In this document: piece after piece, positions 27,516-35,966 of the stretch
How positions within the stretch are numbered: the stretch's first letter is position 1
Layout of the letters: the number at the start of each line of letters is the position of its first letter
Assembly: GCF_004346685.1 (NCBI RefSeq)
Contig: NZ_SMCO01000004.1
Location: forward strand, 122,727 to 186,726
Reading direction: 5' to 3'
DNA: 64,000 nt
Source: Sulfurirhabdus autotrophica
GTDB lineage: Bacteria > Pseudomonadota > Gammaproteobacteria > Burkholderiales > SMCO01
The notes under the pieces: model-generated
Database searches by the model: none
What the model was told of the DNA's origin: nothing
The model's input: only the letters and a program-made list of their open reading frames with translations
Translations under genes and position numbers: made by a program

Positions 27516-28949
27516 ATGCAATGGGAAATAGTAATCGGGCTGGAAGTTCACTCCCAGTTATCTACGCAGTCCAAGATTTTCTCAGGGGCACCGACGGCTT
27601 ATGGTGCTGCACCAAACACGCAGGCTTGTGCTGTTGATCTGGCCTTGCCGGGGGTGTTGCCGGTACTGAATCGCGGTGCAGTGGAGCGAGCAATCAAGTT
27701 CGGTCTGGCGGTGGGGGCGACAGTCAACCGCCGTTCAATCTTTGCCAGAAAAAATTATTTTTATCCAGATTTGCCAAAGGGTTACCAAATCAGTCAGTTT
27801 GAAATCCCGGTTGTTTCAGGTGGCGCAATCAAGATTCAGGTGGGGGAGAATGAAAAATCCATCCGCTTGACCCGTGCACATTTGGAAGAAGATGCAGGAA
27901 AGTCCCTTCATGAGGATTTTCAGGGCATGACTGGTATTGATCTGAATCGCGCTTGTACGCCATTGCTGGAAATCGTTTCTGAACCTGATATGCGCAGTGC
28001 TCAGGAAGCCGTGGCTTATGCTAAAACGCTGCACTCCCTCGTGCGCTATCTGGAAATTTGTGATGGGAATATGCAGGAGGGTTCATTCCGCTGCGATGCC
28101 AATGTGTCCGTTCGTCCAATGGGGGTGGAAACACTTGGCACACGATGTGAGATCAAAAATCTGAATTCATTTCGCTTTCTTGAGAAGGCGATTGAATATG
28201 AAGCTCGACGTCAGATTGAAATTCTGGAAGATGGCGGAACGATTAAGCAGCAAACGCGTCTTTATGATTCTGACAAAGACGAGACGCGATCAATGCGCTC
28301 CAAGGAAGACTCGGAAGACTACCGCTATTTCCCCGATCCGGATTTGCTGCCGGTAGAAATTTCAGAGGAATGGCTGGAACAAATGCGGGCAACTTTACCT
28401 GAGTTGCCTGAAGCAAAGCGACTTCGCTTCATGAGTGAGTACGCCTTGCCGGCCTATGATGCAGCAGTATTGACTGTCTCCAGAGAAGCGGCGGCTTATT
28501 TTGAAGAGGCTCAGAATGGTTTTGGGGGCGAAGCAAAGCTGTGCGCAAACTGGATTATGGGTGATGTCAGCGCTGCACTGAATAAAGAGTCCCTTGAAAT
28601 TGCGGATAGCCATGTGACTAGTTCGCAGCTGGCTGGTTTGCTGAAACGGATTGCGGATGGCACCATTTCCGGCAAAATTGCCAAGGAAGTGTTTGATGCA
28701 ATGTGGAACGGTGAAGGGGATGCCGATACCATCATCGAAGCGAAAGGCTTGAAACAGATATCAGATTCTTCGGCAATCGAGAAACTGGTTGACGATATCA
28801 TTGCGCAAAATCCGGAGCAAGTTGCTGAGTATCGCGGCGGTAAAGAAAAAGTGTATGGTTTCTTCGTTGGTCTGGCAATGAAAGCCAGTAAAGGCAAGGC
28901 TAATCCGGCACAGCTGAATGAGATTCTGAAACGCAAGTTAACAGGTTAG
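27516..28949 (+). CDS. gatB: Asp-tRNA(Asn)/Glu-tRNA(Gln) amidotransferase subunit B
   Basis: Subunit of 477 residues that binds tRNA, phosphorylates the misacylated carboxylate and receives ammonia from GatA. The N-terminal motif [28 protein letters not shown] near residue 88 and the catalytic-domain stretch [13 protein letters not shown] near 188 are diagnostic. The C-terminal YqeY-like helical domain follows from about residue 330. A strong hairpin terminator lies just downstream. Confidence 0.98.
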   Translation: MQWEIVIGLEVHSQLSTQSKIFSGAPTAYGAAPNTQACAVDLALPGVLPVLNRGAVERAIKFGLAVGATVNRRSIFARKNYFYPDLPKGYQISQFEIPVVSGGAIKIQVGENEKSIRLTRAHLEEDAGKSLHEDFQGMTGIDLNRACTPLLEIVSEPDMRSAQEAVAYAKTLHSLVRYLEICDGNMQEGSFRCDANVSVRPMGVETLGTRCEIKNLNSFRFLEKAIEYEARRQIEILEDGGTIKQQTRLYDSDKDETRSMRSKEDSEDYRYFPDPDLLPVEISEEWLEQMRATLPELPEAKRLRFMSEYALPAYDAAVLTVSREAAAYFEEAQNGFGGEAKLCANWIMGDVSAALNKESLEIADSHVTSSQLAGLLKRIADGTISGKIAKEVFDAMWNGEGDADTIIEAKGLKQISDSSAIEKLVDDIIAQNPEQVAEYRGGKEKVYGFFVGLAMKASKGKANPAQLNEILKRKLTG

Positions 28950-28961
28950 CTTTTCAGAGTT

Positions 28962-29000
28962 GCCTGCCAGCAGTTGGTTCAAGCTGGCAGGCGTTTGGTT
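28962..29000. terminator. Hairpin terminator between convergent gatB and the DUF4124 gene
   Basis: Perfect 10-bp arms GCCTGCCAGC (28962-28971) and GCTGGCAGGC (28983-28992) enclose an 11-base loop and are followed on the plus strand by a T-rich tail. It sits between convergent genes and overlaps the end of the minus-strand gene, so it may serve both. Confidence 0.75.
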
Positions 29001-29614
29001 TAAGGGGCGGTGGATAGCTTCTTTAACTCATGAAAGTGTTGCTTTTCTGCCTCGTATTTTGTTCGAATTGTTTCTTTTTCCAGCTGATTTGCCTTGATGG
29101 AATCGTTTAGGGTTTTGATTGACTGTTCATTCTGCTTGATCTCGTCAGCCAAATAGGGCGGAACTGGTTTTTTGTTCTTTTGAATGGATTCAGCTTTTTT
29201 CCGAAGTTCATCCAGTTTAACCTGTTCCGATTTAATGCGTGTTTGCGTTCCCTGGATAGCCGTGTCAACCTGCATCAGATTGCGATCACGGGCCATATCA
29301 ATTTCTTTCTCATTGCTGTAAGAATTGAGTAGCGCGGTGTCTTTACGCTTTTGTTCCAATGCGGCATGGGCATCTTGTTTCTCTTTTTCAGCAGTAGCTG
29401 CTTTGGCATCCAGTTGTTCCTGTGTTAGCGCACCATCGGTCTTTTTGATAACCATACCGCGCTTGTTCAGTTCGATATTGCCTTGATTGCTGTATTGAGG
29501 GGGAATAGAGTCACCGTAATGGGTGGCGCCTTTTTCGTCCACCCACTTAAACATTTTCGCAGATGCCGGCTGACTGATCAGCAAGGCAACCATAATCGCA
29601 GTAAGGTAACGCAT
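29000..29614 (-). CDS. DUF4124 domain-containing exported protein
   Basis: Exported protein of 204 residues. The signal peptide ends at PASAKMF near residue 20. The DUF4124 domain follows directly (KMFKWVDEKGATHYGDSIPPQ), a short beta-rich module common in proteobacterial periplasmic proteins. Residues 60-200 are a long, charged helical or coiled-coil tail rich in Lys, Glu and Gln. The function of the family is not known; a periplasmic scaffold or binding role is only a guess. It follows pyrE in the same direction after 21 bp. Confidence 0.88.
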   Translation of the reverse strand: MRYLTAIMVALLISQPASAKMFKWVDEKGATHYGDSIPPQYSNQGNIELNKRGMVIKKTDGALTQEQLDAKAATAEKEKQDAHAALEQKRKDTALLNSYSNEKEIDMARDRNLMQVDTAIQGTQTRIKSEQVKLDELRKKAESIQKNKKPVPPYLADEIKQNEQSIKTLNDSIKANQLEKETIRTKYEAEKQHFHELKKLSTAP

Positions 29615-29635
29615 TAGAATAAAATCTCCTTGGTG

Positions 29636-30274
29636 TTAAATGCCGTATGAGGCTCGATAGGCAGAAACCGCTTGCAAGTTTTGTGCCATTTCAGGGTGGT
29701 CCTGCAAATAAGCCAGCAAATTGTCCAGTGAAGCGATGCTGACAACTGGAATGTCATAGCTTTGAGTGACTTCCTGTACAGCAGAAAGTTCACCACCGCC
29801 CCGCTCCATCCTGTCCAATGCAATGACCACGCCACAAGGGGTTGCCTGGTTGGCGCGAATTAATTCAACCGACTCCCTGACAGATGTACCTGCAGAGATC
29901 ACATCATCGATGATGAGTATGCGACCTTTGAGGGTTGCACCGACGATATTGCCGCCCTCTCCATGGTCTTTGGTTTCTTTTCGGTTGTAACTGAACGGCA
30001 CATTGTGACCATTTTCGGCAAGTGCCATGGCAGTAGCAGCTGCAAGTGGGATGCCCTTGTAAGCCGGGCCGAATAGTACATCGAATTCCAGTTTCGCGGA
30101 AAGGATGGCTTTAGCGTAAAATTGCGCTAGCTGACGCAAAGATTCCCCATCGCTGAATAAGCCGGCATTAAAAAAATAGGGGGACATGCGCCCCGCTTTG
30201 GTTTTAAATTCACCAAAGCACAGAACGTTGCGATTTACCGCGAATTGAATAAAGTCTTGTCTAAAATCAGACAT
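29636..30274 (-). CDS. pyrE: Orotate phosphoribosyltransferase
   Basis: Cytosolic enzyme of 212 residues that joins orotate to PRPP in pyrimidine synthesis. The PRPP-binding motif [20 protein letters not shown] is near residue 123, and the flexible catalytic loop is [17 protein letters not shown] near 100. PYFFNAGLF and [13 protein letters not shown] are also typical. It diverges from the exonuclease III gene, whose start lies about 30 bp away, so both promoters must share a very short region. Confidence 0.97.
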   Translation of the reverse strand: MSDFRQDFIQFAVNRNVLCFGEFKTKAGRMSPYFFNAGLFSDGESLRQLAQFYAKAILSAKLEFDVLFGPAYKGIPLAAATAMALAENGHNVPFSYNRKETKDHGEGGNIVGATLKGRILIIDDVISAGTSVRESVELIRANQATPCGVVIALDRMERGGGELSAVQEVTQSYDIPVVSIASLDNLLAYLQDHPEMAQNLQAVSAYRASYGI

Positions 30275-30305
30275 GGTTTGCCTTTTTTGTTACTGGGAGA
30301 GTGAG

Positions 30306-31079
30306 TTGCGTATTATATCCTTGAATCTGAATGGTGTCCGCTCGGCTACCACCAAAGGTTTCTTTCAATGGATGCCGAAACAGAACGCTGATGTTATTTG
30401 TGTACAGGAATTAAAGGCGCAAGCAGCAGATATGCGCCCTGAAATGCTCCAGCCCGATGGCTACCACGGCTATTTTCATTATGCGGAGAAGAAAGGCTAT
30501 AGTGGGGTGGGGATTTACTCCAGAAAAAAGCCTGATCAAGTGATTGAAGGGCTGGGTATACCAGATATTGATTGTGAAGGGCGTTATATACAGGCGGATT
30601 TTGGAAATTTAAGTGTCATTTCCCTGTATTTGCCTTCGGGTTCCAGTGGCGAAGAGAGGCAGTCGGTAAAATTCAGCTTTATGGAACGTTTCATGCCGCA
30701 TTTGATCGCATTAAAGAAAAGTGGGCGGGAAGTGGTGATTTGCGGGGACTGGAATATAGCCCATAAACAAATTGATCTTAAAAACTGGCGAGGCAATCAG
30801 AAAAACTCCGGATTTCTGCCTGAAGAACGTGACTGGCTGACAGATCTTTTTAATAAAGTCGGTTTTGTGGATGTATTTCGCTGTATTAATCTGGAAGAGG
30901 ATCAATACACCTGGTGGTCGAATCGTGGACAGGCATGGGCCAAAAATGTCGGGTGGCGTATCGACTATCATATCACTACACCGGGTATCGCAAAGCTGGC
31001 AACAAGTGCCGCCATCTACAAGGACGAACGTTTTTCTGACCATGCTCCGCTGACGATAGAATATGACTACGAATTCTGA
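30306..31079 (+). CDS. xth: Exodeoxyribonuclease III (AP endonuclease family)
   Basis: DNA-repair nuclease of 257 residues that cleaves at abasic sites and trims 3' ends. The EEP fold motifs are LNLNGVRSA at the start, ICVQELKA (metal-binding Glu), YSGVGIYSR, CGDWNIAHKQIDLKNW and the C-terminal GWRIDYHITTP plus FSDHAPLTIEY (catalytic Asp-His). The frame is open to an ATG at 30273, but a TTG at 30306 gives the family N-terminus LRIISLNLNG and has GGGAGAG just upstream, so the TTG start is preferred. It overlaps the next gene by 17 bp. Confidence 0.95.
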   Translation: MRIISLNLNGVRSATTKGFFQWMPKQNADVICVQELKAQAADMRPEMLQPDGYHGYFHYAEKKGYSGVGIYSRKKPDQVIEGLGIPDIDCEGRYIQADFGNLSVISLYLPSGSSGEERQSVKFSFMERFMPHLIALKKSGREVVICGDWNIAHKQIDLKNWRGNQKNSGFLPEERDWLTDLFNKVGFVDVFRCINLEEDQYTWWSNRGQAWAKNVGWRIDYHITTPGIAKLATSAAIYKDERFSDHAPLTIEYDYEF

Positions 31080-32322
31080 GTCGGCAGTTACTCGCAGCCC
31101 AATGGACATGCTGCGAACCATTTTCAGCGGGCGGATGCTGGTTGCGTTTGTGATGGGATTTTCATGTGGGCTACCCTTATTACTTACAGGGTCTGTCTTA
31201 CAGGCCTGGATGCGGGAAGAAGGCGTAGACCTGAGCGTAATAGGCTTGTTTGCTTTGGTTGGATTACCTTATACGCTAAAATTTTTGTGGGCACCCATCT
31301 TAGACCGCTTCGCGTTACCATTATTCGGACGAAGGCGTGGCTGGCTTTTGCTGGCACAGTTGTCGTTAATGCTATCTTTACTGGGTTTCAGTTTTACCAG
31401 TCCCTCGCAAAATCCCTGGCTATTGGCTTTTGTGGCCATGATGGTCACTTTTTTTTCGGCGTCACAAGATATTGTGGTGGATGCCTACCGGCGTGAAGAT
31501 CTGGCTGACCGTGAATTAGGGCTGGGATCATCCATGTACGTAAATGGCTATCGGCTGGGTATGTTGCTGGCAGGTGGCGGTGGGCTGATACTGGCAGACC
31601 ATATGCCTTTTTCGGTGGTATATCAGCTCATGGCGATCAGTGTGCTGGTTGGTGTTGTGACAACATTGCTGGCAAGAGAACCCGAGGTAGCAGAAGGGAC
31701 ACCAAAAACACTGAGATCAGCCGTCATTGACCCGTTTGTAGAGTATTTTCAGCGGGATGGCGCAATCATGTTTTTAGCGTTTATTTTGCTTTATAAACTG
31801 GGTGACACCATGGCTAGCGCGATTACAACCCCGTTTTATCTTGATCTGGGGTTTTCCAAAACCGAAATTGGTGCCGTCGTAAAGTTATTTGGATTCTGGG
31901 CTACGATAGCGGGTGGTTTTATCGGGGGCCTGTTTATTCTACGTATGGGAATTAACCGTGCTTTATGGCTATTCGGATTTTTGCAAATGGCTTCTACCTT
32001 CGGTTTTGTGCTTTTGGCACACATCGGGCACGAAGTTGCTGCGATGGCAGCGGTAGTTGCTTTTGAAAATTTCACCGGTGGCATGGGAACGGCCGCATTT
32101 GTGGGGTTTATGGGGGCACTTACCGATAAACGGTTTACAGCCACGCAATATGCGTTGCTCAGTAGTTTAATGGGGGTGCCACGTGTGATTGCGTCTGCGC
32201 CAACAGGCTTAATGGCCGAAATGATGGGATGGTCTGGCTTCTTTATTTTTTGTACGCTGATTGCCTTGCCCGGCTTGTGGATTTTAAATCGCTTTGCGCC
32301 TTTACGGGGAAGTAAGTCTTGA
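31063..32322 (+). CDS. ampG: AmpG-like muropeptide permease (MFS)
   Basis: Major-facilitator transporter of 419 residues with 12 predicted segments, resembling AmpG, which imports GlcNAc-anhydroMurNAc muropeptides for recycling. AmpG-like signs are the N-terminal FSCGLPLLLTGSVLQAWMRE, LKFLWAPILDRFALP near residue 85 and SQDIVVDAYRREDL near 140. It overlaps the exonuclease gene by 17 bp, although the two functions are unrelated. The presence of mreBCD, dacC and rlpA nearby fits a cell-wall recycling role, but other small-molecule transport is possible. Confidence 0.88.
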   Translation: MTTNSESAVTRSPMDMLRTIFSGRMLVAFVMGFSCGLPLLLTGSVLQAWMREEGVDLSVIGLFALVGLPYTLKFLWAPILDRFALPLFGRRRGWLLLAQLSLMLSLLGFSFTSPSQNPWLLAFVAMMVTFFSASQDIVVDAYRREDLADRELGLGSSMYVNGYRLGMLLAGGGGLILADHMPFSVVYQLMAISVLVGVVTTLLAREPEVAEGTPKTLRSAVIDPFVEYFQRDGAIMFLAFILLYKLGDTMASAITTPFYLDLGFSKTEIGAVVKLFGFWATIAGGFIGGLFILRMGINRALWLFGFLQMASTFGFVLLAHIGHEVAAMAAVVAFENFTGGMGTAAFVGFMGALTDKRFTATQYALLSSLMGVPRVIASAPTGLMAEMMGWSGFFIFCTLIALPGLWILNRFAPLRGSKS

Positions 32323-32332
32323 AACACTCTTC

Positions 32333-33004
32333 ATGCTAGTCGAAACGAGCCTATTTGCGATCTTTCTGGTTGGATTGTTGGGTGGTACCCATTGTGTCGG
32401 CATGTGCGGGGGAATTGTCTCTGCATTGTCCATGCAATTGCCAGGCAAGCAAACCAATGTTGGGTTTCTCCTGGCCTACAATATAGGGAGAATCTCCACT
32501 TATACCATAGTGGGCGCAATAGCAGGTGCAGCGGGGTCCAGTGTGCTGCTGTTGAAGGGCTTTCTGCCTGTGCAGCAGTTGTTGTTTGTGCTGGCGAATG
32601 TGATGTTGGTGATGCTTGGCCTTTACCTGGCAGGAATCTGGCATGCCGTGGTTTATATTGAAAGGGTTGGCGGCTTTGTCTGGAAAAAGTTGCAACCCTT
32701 TATGGGCAAATTATTACCGGTCAAGTCGATTCCCCGCGCGTTTGTTGTTGGAACTATATGGGGATGGTTACCTTGCGGTCTGGTTTATAGTGTTCTAGTG
32801 AGCGCACTGGCAAGCGGAAATGCACTGTACGGGGCTATGTTGATGCTGGCTTTCGGGCTGGGTACGCTTCCTAATTTGCTGGCTATGGGATTTTTTGCCC
32901 AGTACCTGAAAACATGGCTTCAAAATAAGTACACGCGCCTTGCAGCAGGGTTGTTGGTGGCTGGCTTTGGTTTGTGGGGACTTATTCGTTTTGCAATGAG
33001 TTAA
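32333..33004 (+). CDS. SafE/UreH-like sulfite exporter TauE family membrane protein
   Basis: Polytopic membrane protein of 223 residues with six hydrophobic segments. It has the family hallmark GGTHCVGMCGGIVSAL near residue 16, a Cys/His pair typical of UreH/SafE proteins that are often linked to copper or cytochrome-oxidase assembly. The C-terminal half has the second repeat (GWLPCGLVYSVL). A TTG at 32294 extends the frame but lies inside ampG and has no merit. The ATG at 32333 gives the usual N-terminus. Transport of sulfite is not established for this subgroup; metal delivery is a common alternative. Confidence 0.87.
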   Translation: MLVETSLFAIFLVGLLGGTHCVGMCGGIVSALSMQLPGKQTNVGFLLAYNIGRISTYTIVGAIAGAAGSSVLLLKGFLPVQQLLFVLANVMLVMLGLYLAGIWHAVVYIERVGGFVWKKLQPFMGKLLPVKSIPRAFVVGTIWGWLPCGLVYSVLVSALASGNALYGAMLMLAFGLGTLPNLLAMGFFAQYLKTWLQNKYTRLAAGLLVAGFGLWGLIRFAMS

Positions 33005-33053
33005 TAAGGCACAAAGCTTTGTCTGGAAAGTATTAACATAATTGCAGATTTTA

Positions 33054-33180
33054 TCACCGCAGAGGCGCGGAGTCGCAGAGAAAAACCAACTTTTTTTAGC
33101 GGTAAACTACCATATCAAATCAAATTCAATCACTGACAGCAATAAGAGATTGTGTTTTACCTCTGCGACTCTGCGGTGAA
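33054..33180. repeat. Inverted copies of a GC-rich interspersed repeat
   Basis: A 27-bp unit at 33054-33080, beginning TCACCGCAGAGG and ending GTCGCAGAG, recurs in inverted orientation at 33159-33180 (ending GACTCTGCGGTGAA), 78 bp apart. The copies differ by a short internal deletion. Similar ACCGCAGAG-type repeats are scattered between genes in many beta- and gammaproteobacteria. The element sits between the end of a plus-strand gene and a minus-strand gene and could fold in RNA. It may be a REP/MITE-like element. Confidence 0.7.
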
Positions 33181-33203
33181 CTGCTTCTGATAACGTAATG
33201 ACG

Positions 33204-33638
33204 CTAGCGGAAATACTGCTGCTTAAAATCGACATCATGGGCCTTGCTTTCCCCTTGTGGTATGACCTTGATAGCAAAAGTCATGGTGTCTGGCGGGCTG
33301 ACGCGGAAATCCCCAAGATAATAAATGGCATTGCCTTCTTGCACTTCTCGCAGGGTGAGACTGCTTAATTGGGCACTCATGTTGGTTGCACTGGCAGTGA
33401 TTTCTGCTTTAATCGGCTGGCCTACACCCAGCTTGTTTTTCTTGAGCACGGCTATAGTTAATAATCCCCTGTTTTTACTGCGGTCCAGCTTGTAGGATTT
33501 AGCGACATCCGGCGTAAGATCATCTGTTGAAATAGCGTTGTAATGCACTTCTATGTCGCCAAATGTCTGTGACCGTTCAGCAAATGCCGAACCCGATGCG
33601 ATGAAAGCTAAGGCAAGTAGCGCAAGGCGTTTTTTCAT
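33204..33638 (-). CDS. DUF4426 domain-containing exported protein
   Basis: Periplasmic protein of 144 residues with a clear signal peptide ending in ASGSAFAER. The mature part shows the DUF4426 pattern: FGDIEVHYNAISTDDLTPDVAKSYKL split across residues 25-50, followed by NRGLLTIAVLKK and the C-terminal VSPPDTMTFAIKV. The frame is open about 76 codons further upstream, but that extension overlaps metW and lacks a signal, so the ATG at 33638 is used. In many proteobacteria this gene lies next to metW-metX, as here; its function is unknown. Confidence 0.9.
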   Translation of the reverse strand: MKKRLALLALAFIASGSAFAERSQTFGDIEVHYNAISTDDLTPDVAKSYKLDRSKNRGLLTIAVLKKNKLGVGQPIKAEITASATNMSAQLSSLTLREVQEGNAIYYLGDFRVSPPDTMTFAIKVIPQGESKAHDVDFKQQYFR

Positions 33639-33735
33639 GATTATTCCCGTATTTGTTTGTATTGATAAAGTCAGTATAGACAATCTCCGGCTAATCGCAA
33701 TCAGGCCAATCCATTCGAAATTTCTCCCGATCAGG

Positions 33736-34338
33736 TCAGGATTGTTGCTCGAAGCGGTAAACAGCCAGATTGCCAAATAGGTTTGGAAGAAAATTGATGG
33801 TTTTGCCTTCATGCATAACCGTTCGTTCCAGAATATGCACGCCATGCTCGTGGCAGAAACTTTCAAAGTCCTTCAACGTGCACAAATGGATGTTGGGCGT
33901 GTCAAACCACTGATATGGAAGGTTTTCGGAAACGGGCATGCGCCCCTGTATGACCTGTAAACGATGATGCCAGTAGCCAAAATTAGGAAAGGTGACAATG
34001 CCTTCCTTGCCTACCCGCAGCATTTCTCTCACGATCCGTTCAGTATGTTCAATTGCCTGAAGTGTTTGGGAAAGAATAACGTAATCGAATGAGTGGGATT
34101 CAAAACCGGAAAGACCTGCCTCCAGATCCATCTGAATGACATTGACGCCATTTTTCACACTGGCCAATATGTTCGCATCTTCAATTTCAACGCCATAGCC
34201 ACGGATATTACGTGTTGTTTTGAGATATTTGAGCAGAGCGCCGTCACCACACCCTAAATCCAAAACTTTTGCACCGGGTTTGATCCATTGCGAGATGGTA
34301 GCAAAATCTGCCCGTTGATTGCTTTGCAGAGCTGTCAT
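33736..34338 (-). CDS. metW: Methionine biosynthesis protein MetW
   Basis: SAM-dependent methyltransferase-fold protein of 200 residues. The glycine-rich motif is [16 protein letters not shown] near residue 26, followed by [13 protein letters not shown] and the MetW-type [12 protein letters not shown] near 118. MetW is needed with MetX for homoserine acylation in several proteobacteria, acting as a partner of MetX. The stop of metX overlaps its start by 4 bp, which fits a complex made in fixed proportion. Confidence 0.96.
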   Translation of the reverse strand: MTALQSNQRADFATISQWIKPGAKVLDLGCGDGALLKYLKTTRNIRGYGVEIEDANILASVKNGVNVIQMDLEAGLSGFESHSFDYVILSQTLQAIEHTERIVREMLRVGKEGIVTFPNFGYWHHRLQVIQGRMPVSENLPYQWFDTPNIHLCTLKDFESFCHEHGVHILERTVMHEGKTINFLPNLFGNLAVYRFEQQS

Positions 34339-35480
34339 TTTGCAGCTCCCAGGGAAATATTGTTCATATAAGCGTGCACTAAATCATGGTAGTAAGGGTC
34401 CACAATCAGGAATGCGTCATGTCCGTGGCTGGAAGTGATTTCTGCGTAACTGACGTTGCGTTCGTTATCCAAGAGTGCCTGAACGATTTCACGGGAACGC
34501 TCCGGTGCAAATCGCCAGTCAGTCGTAAATGAAACTACCAGAAAATTAGCCGTTGCGGGTTTTAATGCGTCGCTCAGACTGCCATTTTGATGGTGATGTG
34601 TGGGATCAAAATAGTCGAGCGCTTTGGTCATCAACAAGTAGGTGTTCGCATCAAAGGTACCCGCGAATTTATCGCCTTGGTAGCGCAAGTAGGATTCAAT
34701 TTCAAATTCCACATCAAAACCATAATTGAAGATACCGGAACGCAACAGCCGCCCGAATTTCGTTCCCATTACGTCACCAGATAAGTAAGTAATGTGCCCC
34801 AGCATTCTGGCCAAACGCAGGCCGCGCTTTGGTTTGACATCATGGGCGTAAAAATCTCCCCCATGAAAATCAGGGTCAGTCAAAATGGCCTGGCGGGCAA
34901 CATCGTTAAATGCAATGTTTTGAGCAGTCAGGTTGGGTGCGGCAGCGATTACCAGCGCATTGCTTACGCGATCCGGGAAGGCAAGGGTCCACTGTAAGGC
35001 CTGCATGCCACCCAGGCTGCCACCCACGACAGCAGCAAATTGGAAAATACCTAATTGGTCGGCCAGAAGTGCATGACTATTCACCCAGTCTTCTACTGTG
35101 ACTACCGGAAAGCTGGCGCCAAAAGGTTTTCCGGTTTTGGGGTTGATACTGGCCGGGCCGGTTGAGCCGTGGCATCCACCCAGATTGTTGACACCGATGA
35201 CAAAAAACTGATCGGTGTCGATAGGTTTGCCGGGACCGATCATGTTGTCCCACCAGCCTGGCGCTTTGTCGTGCTCGGTATAGTATCCTGCGACGTGATG
35301 ATTGCCGGAAAGGGCATGGCAGATCAATATTGCGTTGGATTTGTCAGCGTTGAGGGTGCCGTAGGTTTCATATACCAGGTCGTAACTCTCTATCACCGCC
35401 CCGCTTTTGAGCTTGAGAGGGGTGGAGAAGTGGGCCACTTGCGGCGTGACTATGCCAATGGATGAAGAATCTTGCATCAA
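34335..35480 (-). CDS. metX: Homoserine O-acyltransferase MetX
   Basis: Alpha/beta-hydrolase-fold acyltransferase of 381 residues that activates homoserine for methionine synthesis. The nucleophile elbow is [14 protein letters not shown] with Ser near residue 160. The Asp lies in the 320 region and the catalytic His in [10 protein letters not shown] near 353. Proteobacterial MetX enzymes that pair with MetW often use succinyl-CoA instead of acetyl-CoA, but the donor is not settled by what I can read. The start is 16 bp from the start of a divergent hypothetical gene. Confidence 0.96.
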   Translation of the reverse strand: MMQDSSSIGIVTPQVAHFSTPLKLKSGAVIESYDLVYETYGTLNADKSNAILICHALSGNHHVAGYYTEHDKAPGWWDNMIGPGKPIDTDQFFVIGVNNLGGCHGSTGPASINPKTGKPFGASFPVVTVEDWVNSHALLADQLGIFQFAAVVGGSLGGMQALQWTLAFPDRVSNALVIAAAPNLTAQNIAFNDVARQAILTDPDFHGGDFYAHDVKPKRGLRLARMLGHITYLSGDVMGTKFGRLLRSGIFNYGFDVEFEIESYLRYQGDKFAGTFDANTYLLMTKALDYFDPTHHHQNGSLSDALKPATANFLVVSFTTDWRFAPERSREIVQALLDNERNVSYAEITSSHGHDAFLIVDPYYHDLVHAYMNNISLGAAK

Positions 35481-35496
35481 TGTTTATAATTCAAAT

Positions 35497-35952
35497 ATGT
35501 TGAACGCAATTATATCGTTATTTCGACCAAACCCCACAGCTTTGCGCGATCAATTCCTGAAGCGCTTTGTTGGTAAGACCATTATTGTGCATCAGGGGCT
35601 CGGTATTGGGTGGGTGAGCGAGTTGCACAAAGAGGCCGGTGGAGGCGGACATTTTCGCCTGAATGTCAGTAAAGATCCCGGTAAACGCCCCACACCGATC
35701 GAATGGGTGGTGCATCACTGGATCGTTCCTCAAAATCTGCCGCTACCCCTTCTGGTTAAGGTGGAACGGGATATTCTTTATATCAGACACCTCACCCGTC
35801 ATGGCAGTCCTGTTCATCCTTCCGAGATTAACTGGATGCTGGGGGAATTTCCTGATCGCTGGCATGCTGCTTTACGTCCAGGCGGAAAAGGGTTTTTGCC
35901 TGAAAAAGGGATGCCTGTTTCCGAGAATGACATCACATTTGACGTTGAATAG
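35497..35952 (+). CDS. Conserved hypothetical protein divergent from metX
   Basis: Soluble protein of 151 residues with no family I recognise. It has many aromatic and Gly residues (VVHHWIVPQNLPLPLLVKV, and HPSEINWMLGEFPDRWHAAL). The frame is open to 35407, but that part runs antisense through metX; the ATG at 35497 gives a compact N-terminus, MLNAIISLFRP. Only 16 bp separate it from the metX start, so its promoter must overlap metX sequence. Convergent with ptsI, 14 bp away. Moderate certainty that it is a real gene. Confidence 0.65.
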   Translation: MLNAIISLFRPNPTALRDQFLKRFVGKTIIVHQGLGIGWVSELHKEAGGGGHFRLNVSKDPGKRPTPIEWVVHHWIVPQNLPLPLLVKVERDILYIRHLTRHGSPVHPSEINWMLGEFPDRWHAALRPGGKGFLPEKGMPVSENDITFDVE

Positions 35953-35966
35953 CATTAACTCGAAAA

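Noticed and set aside
32294..32332. Upstream TTG start for the SafE/UreH-like protein
   Set aside because: Lies within ampG, has no Shine-Dalgarno, and adds residues not expected for the family.
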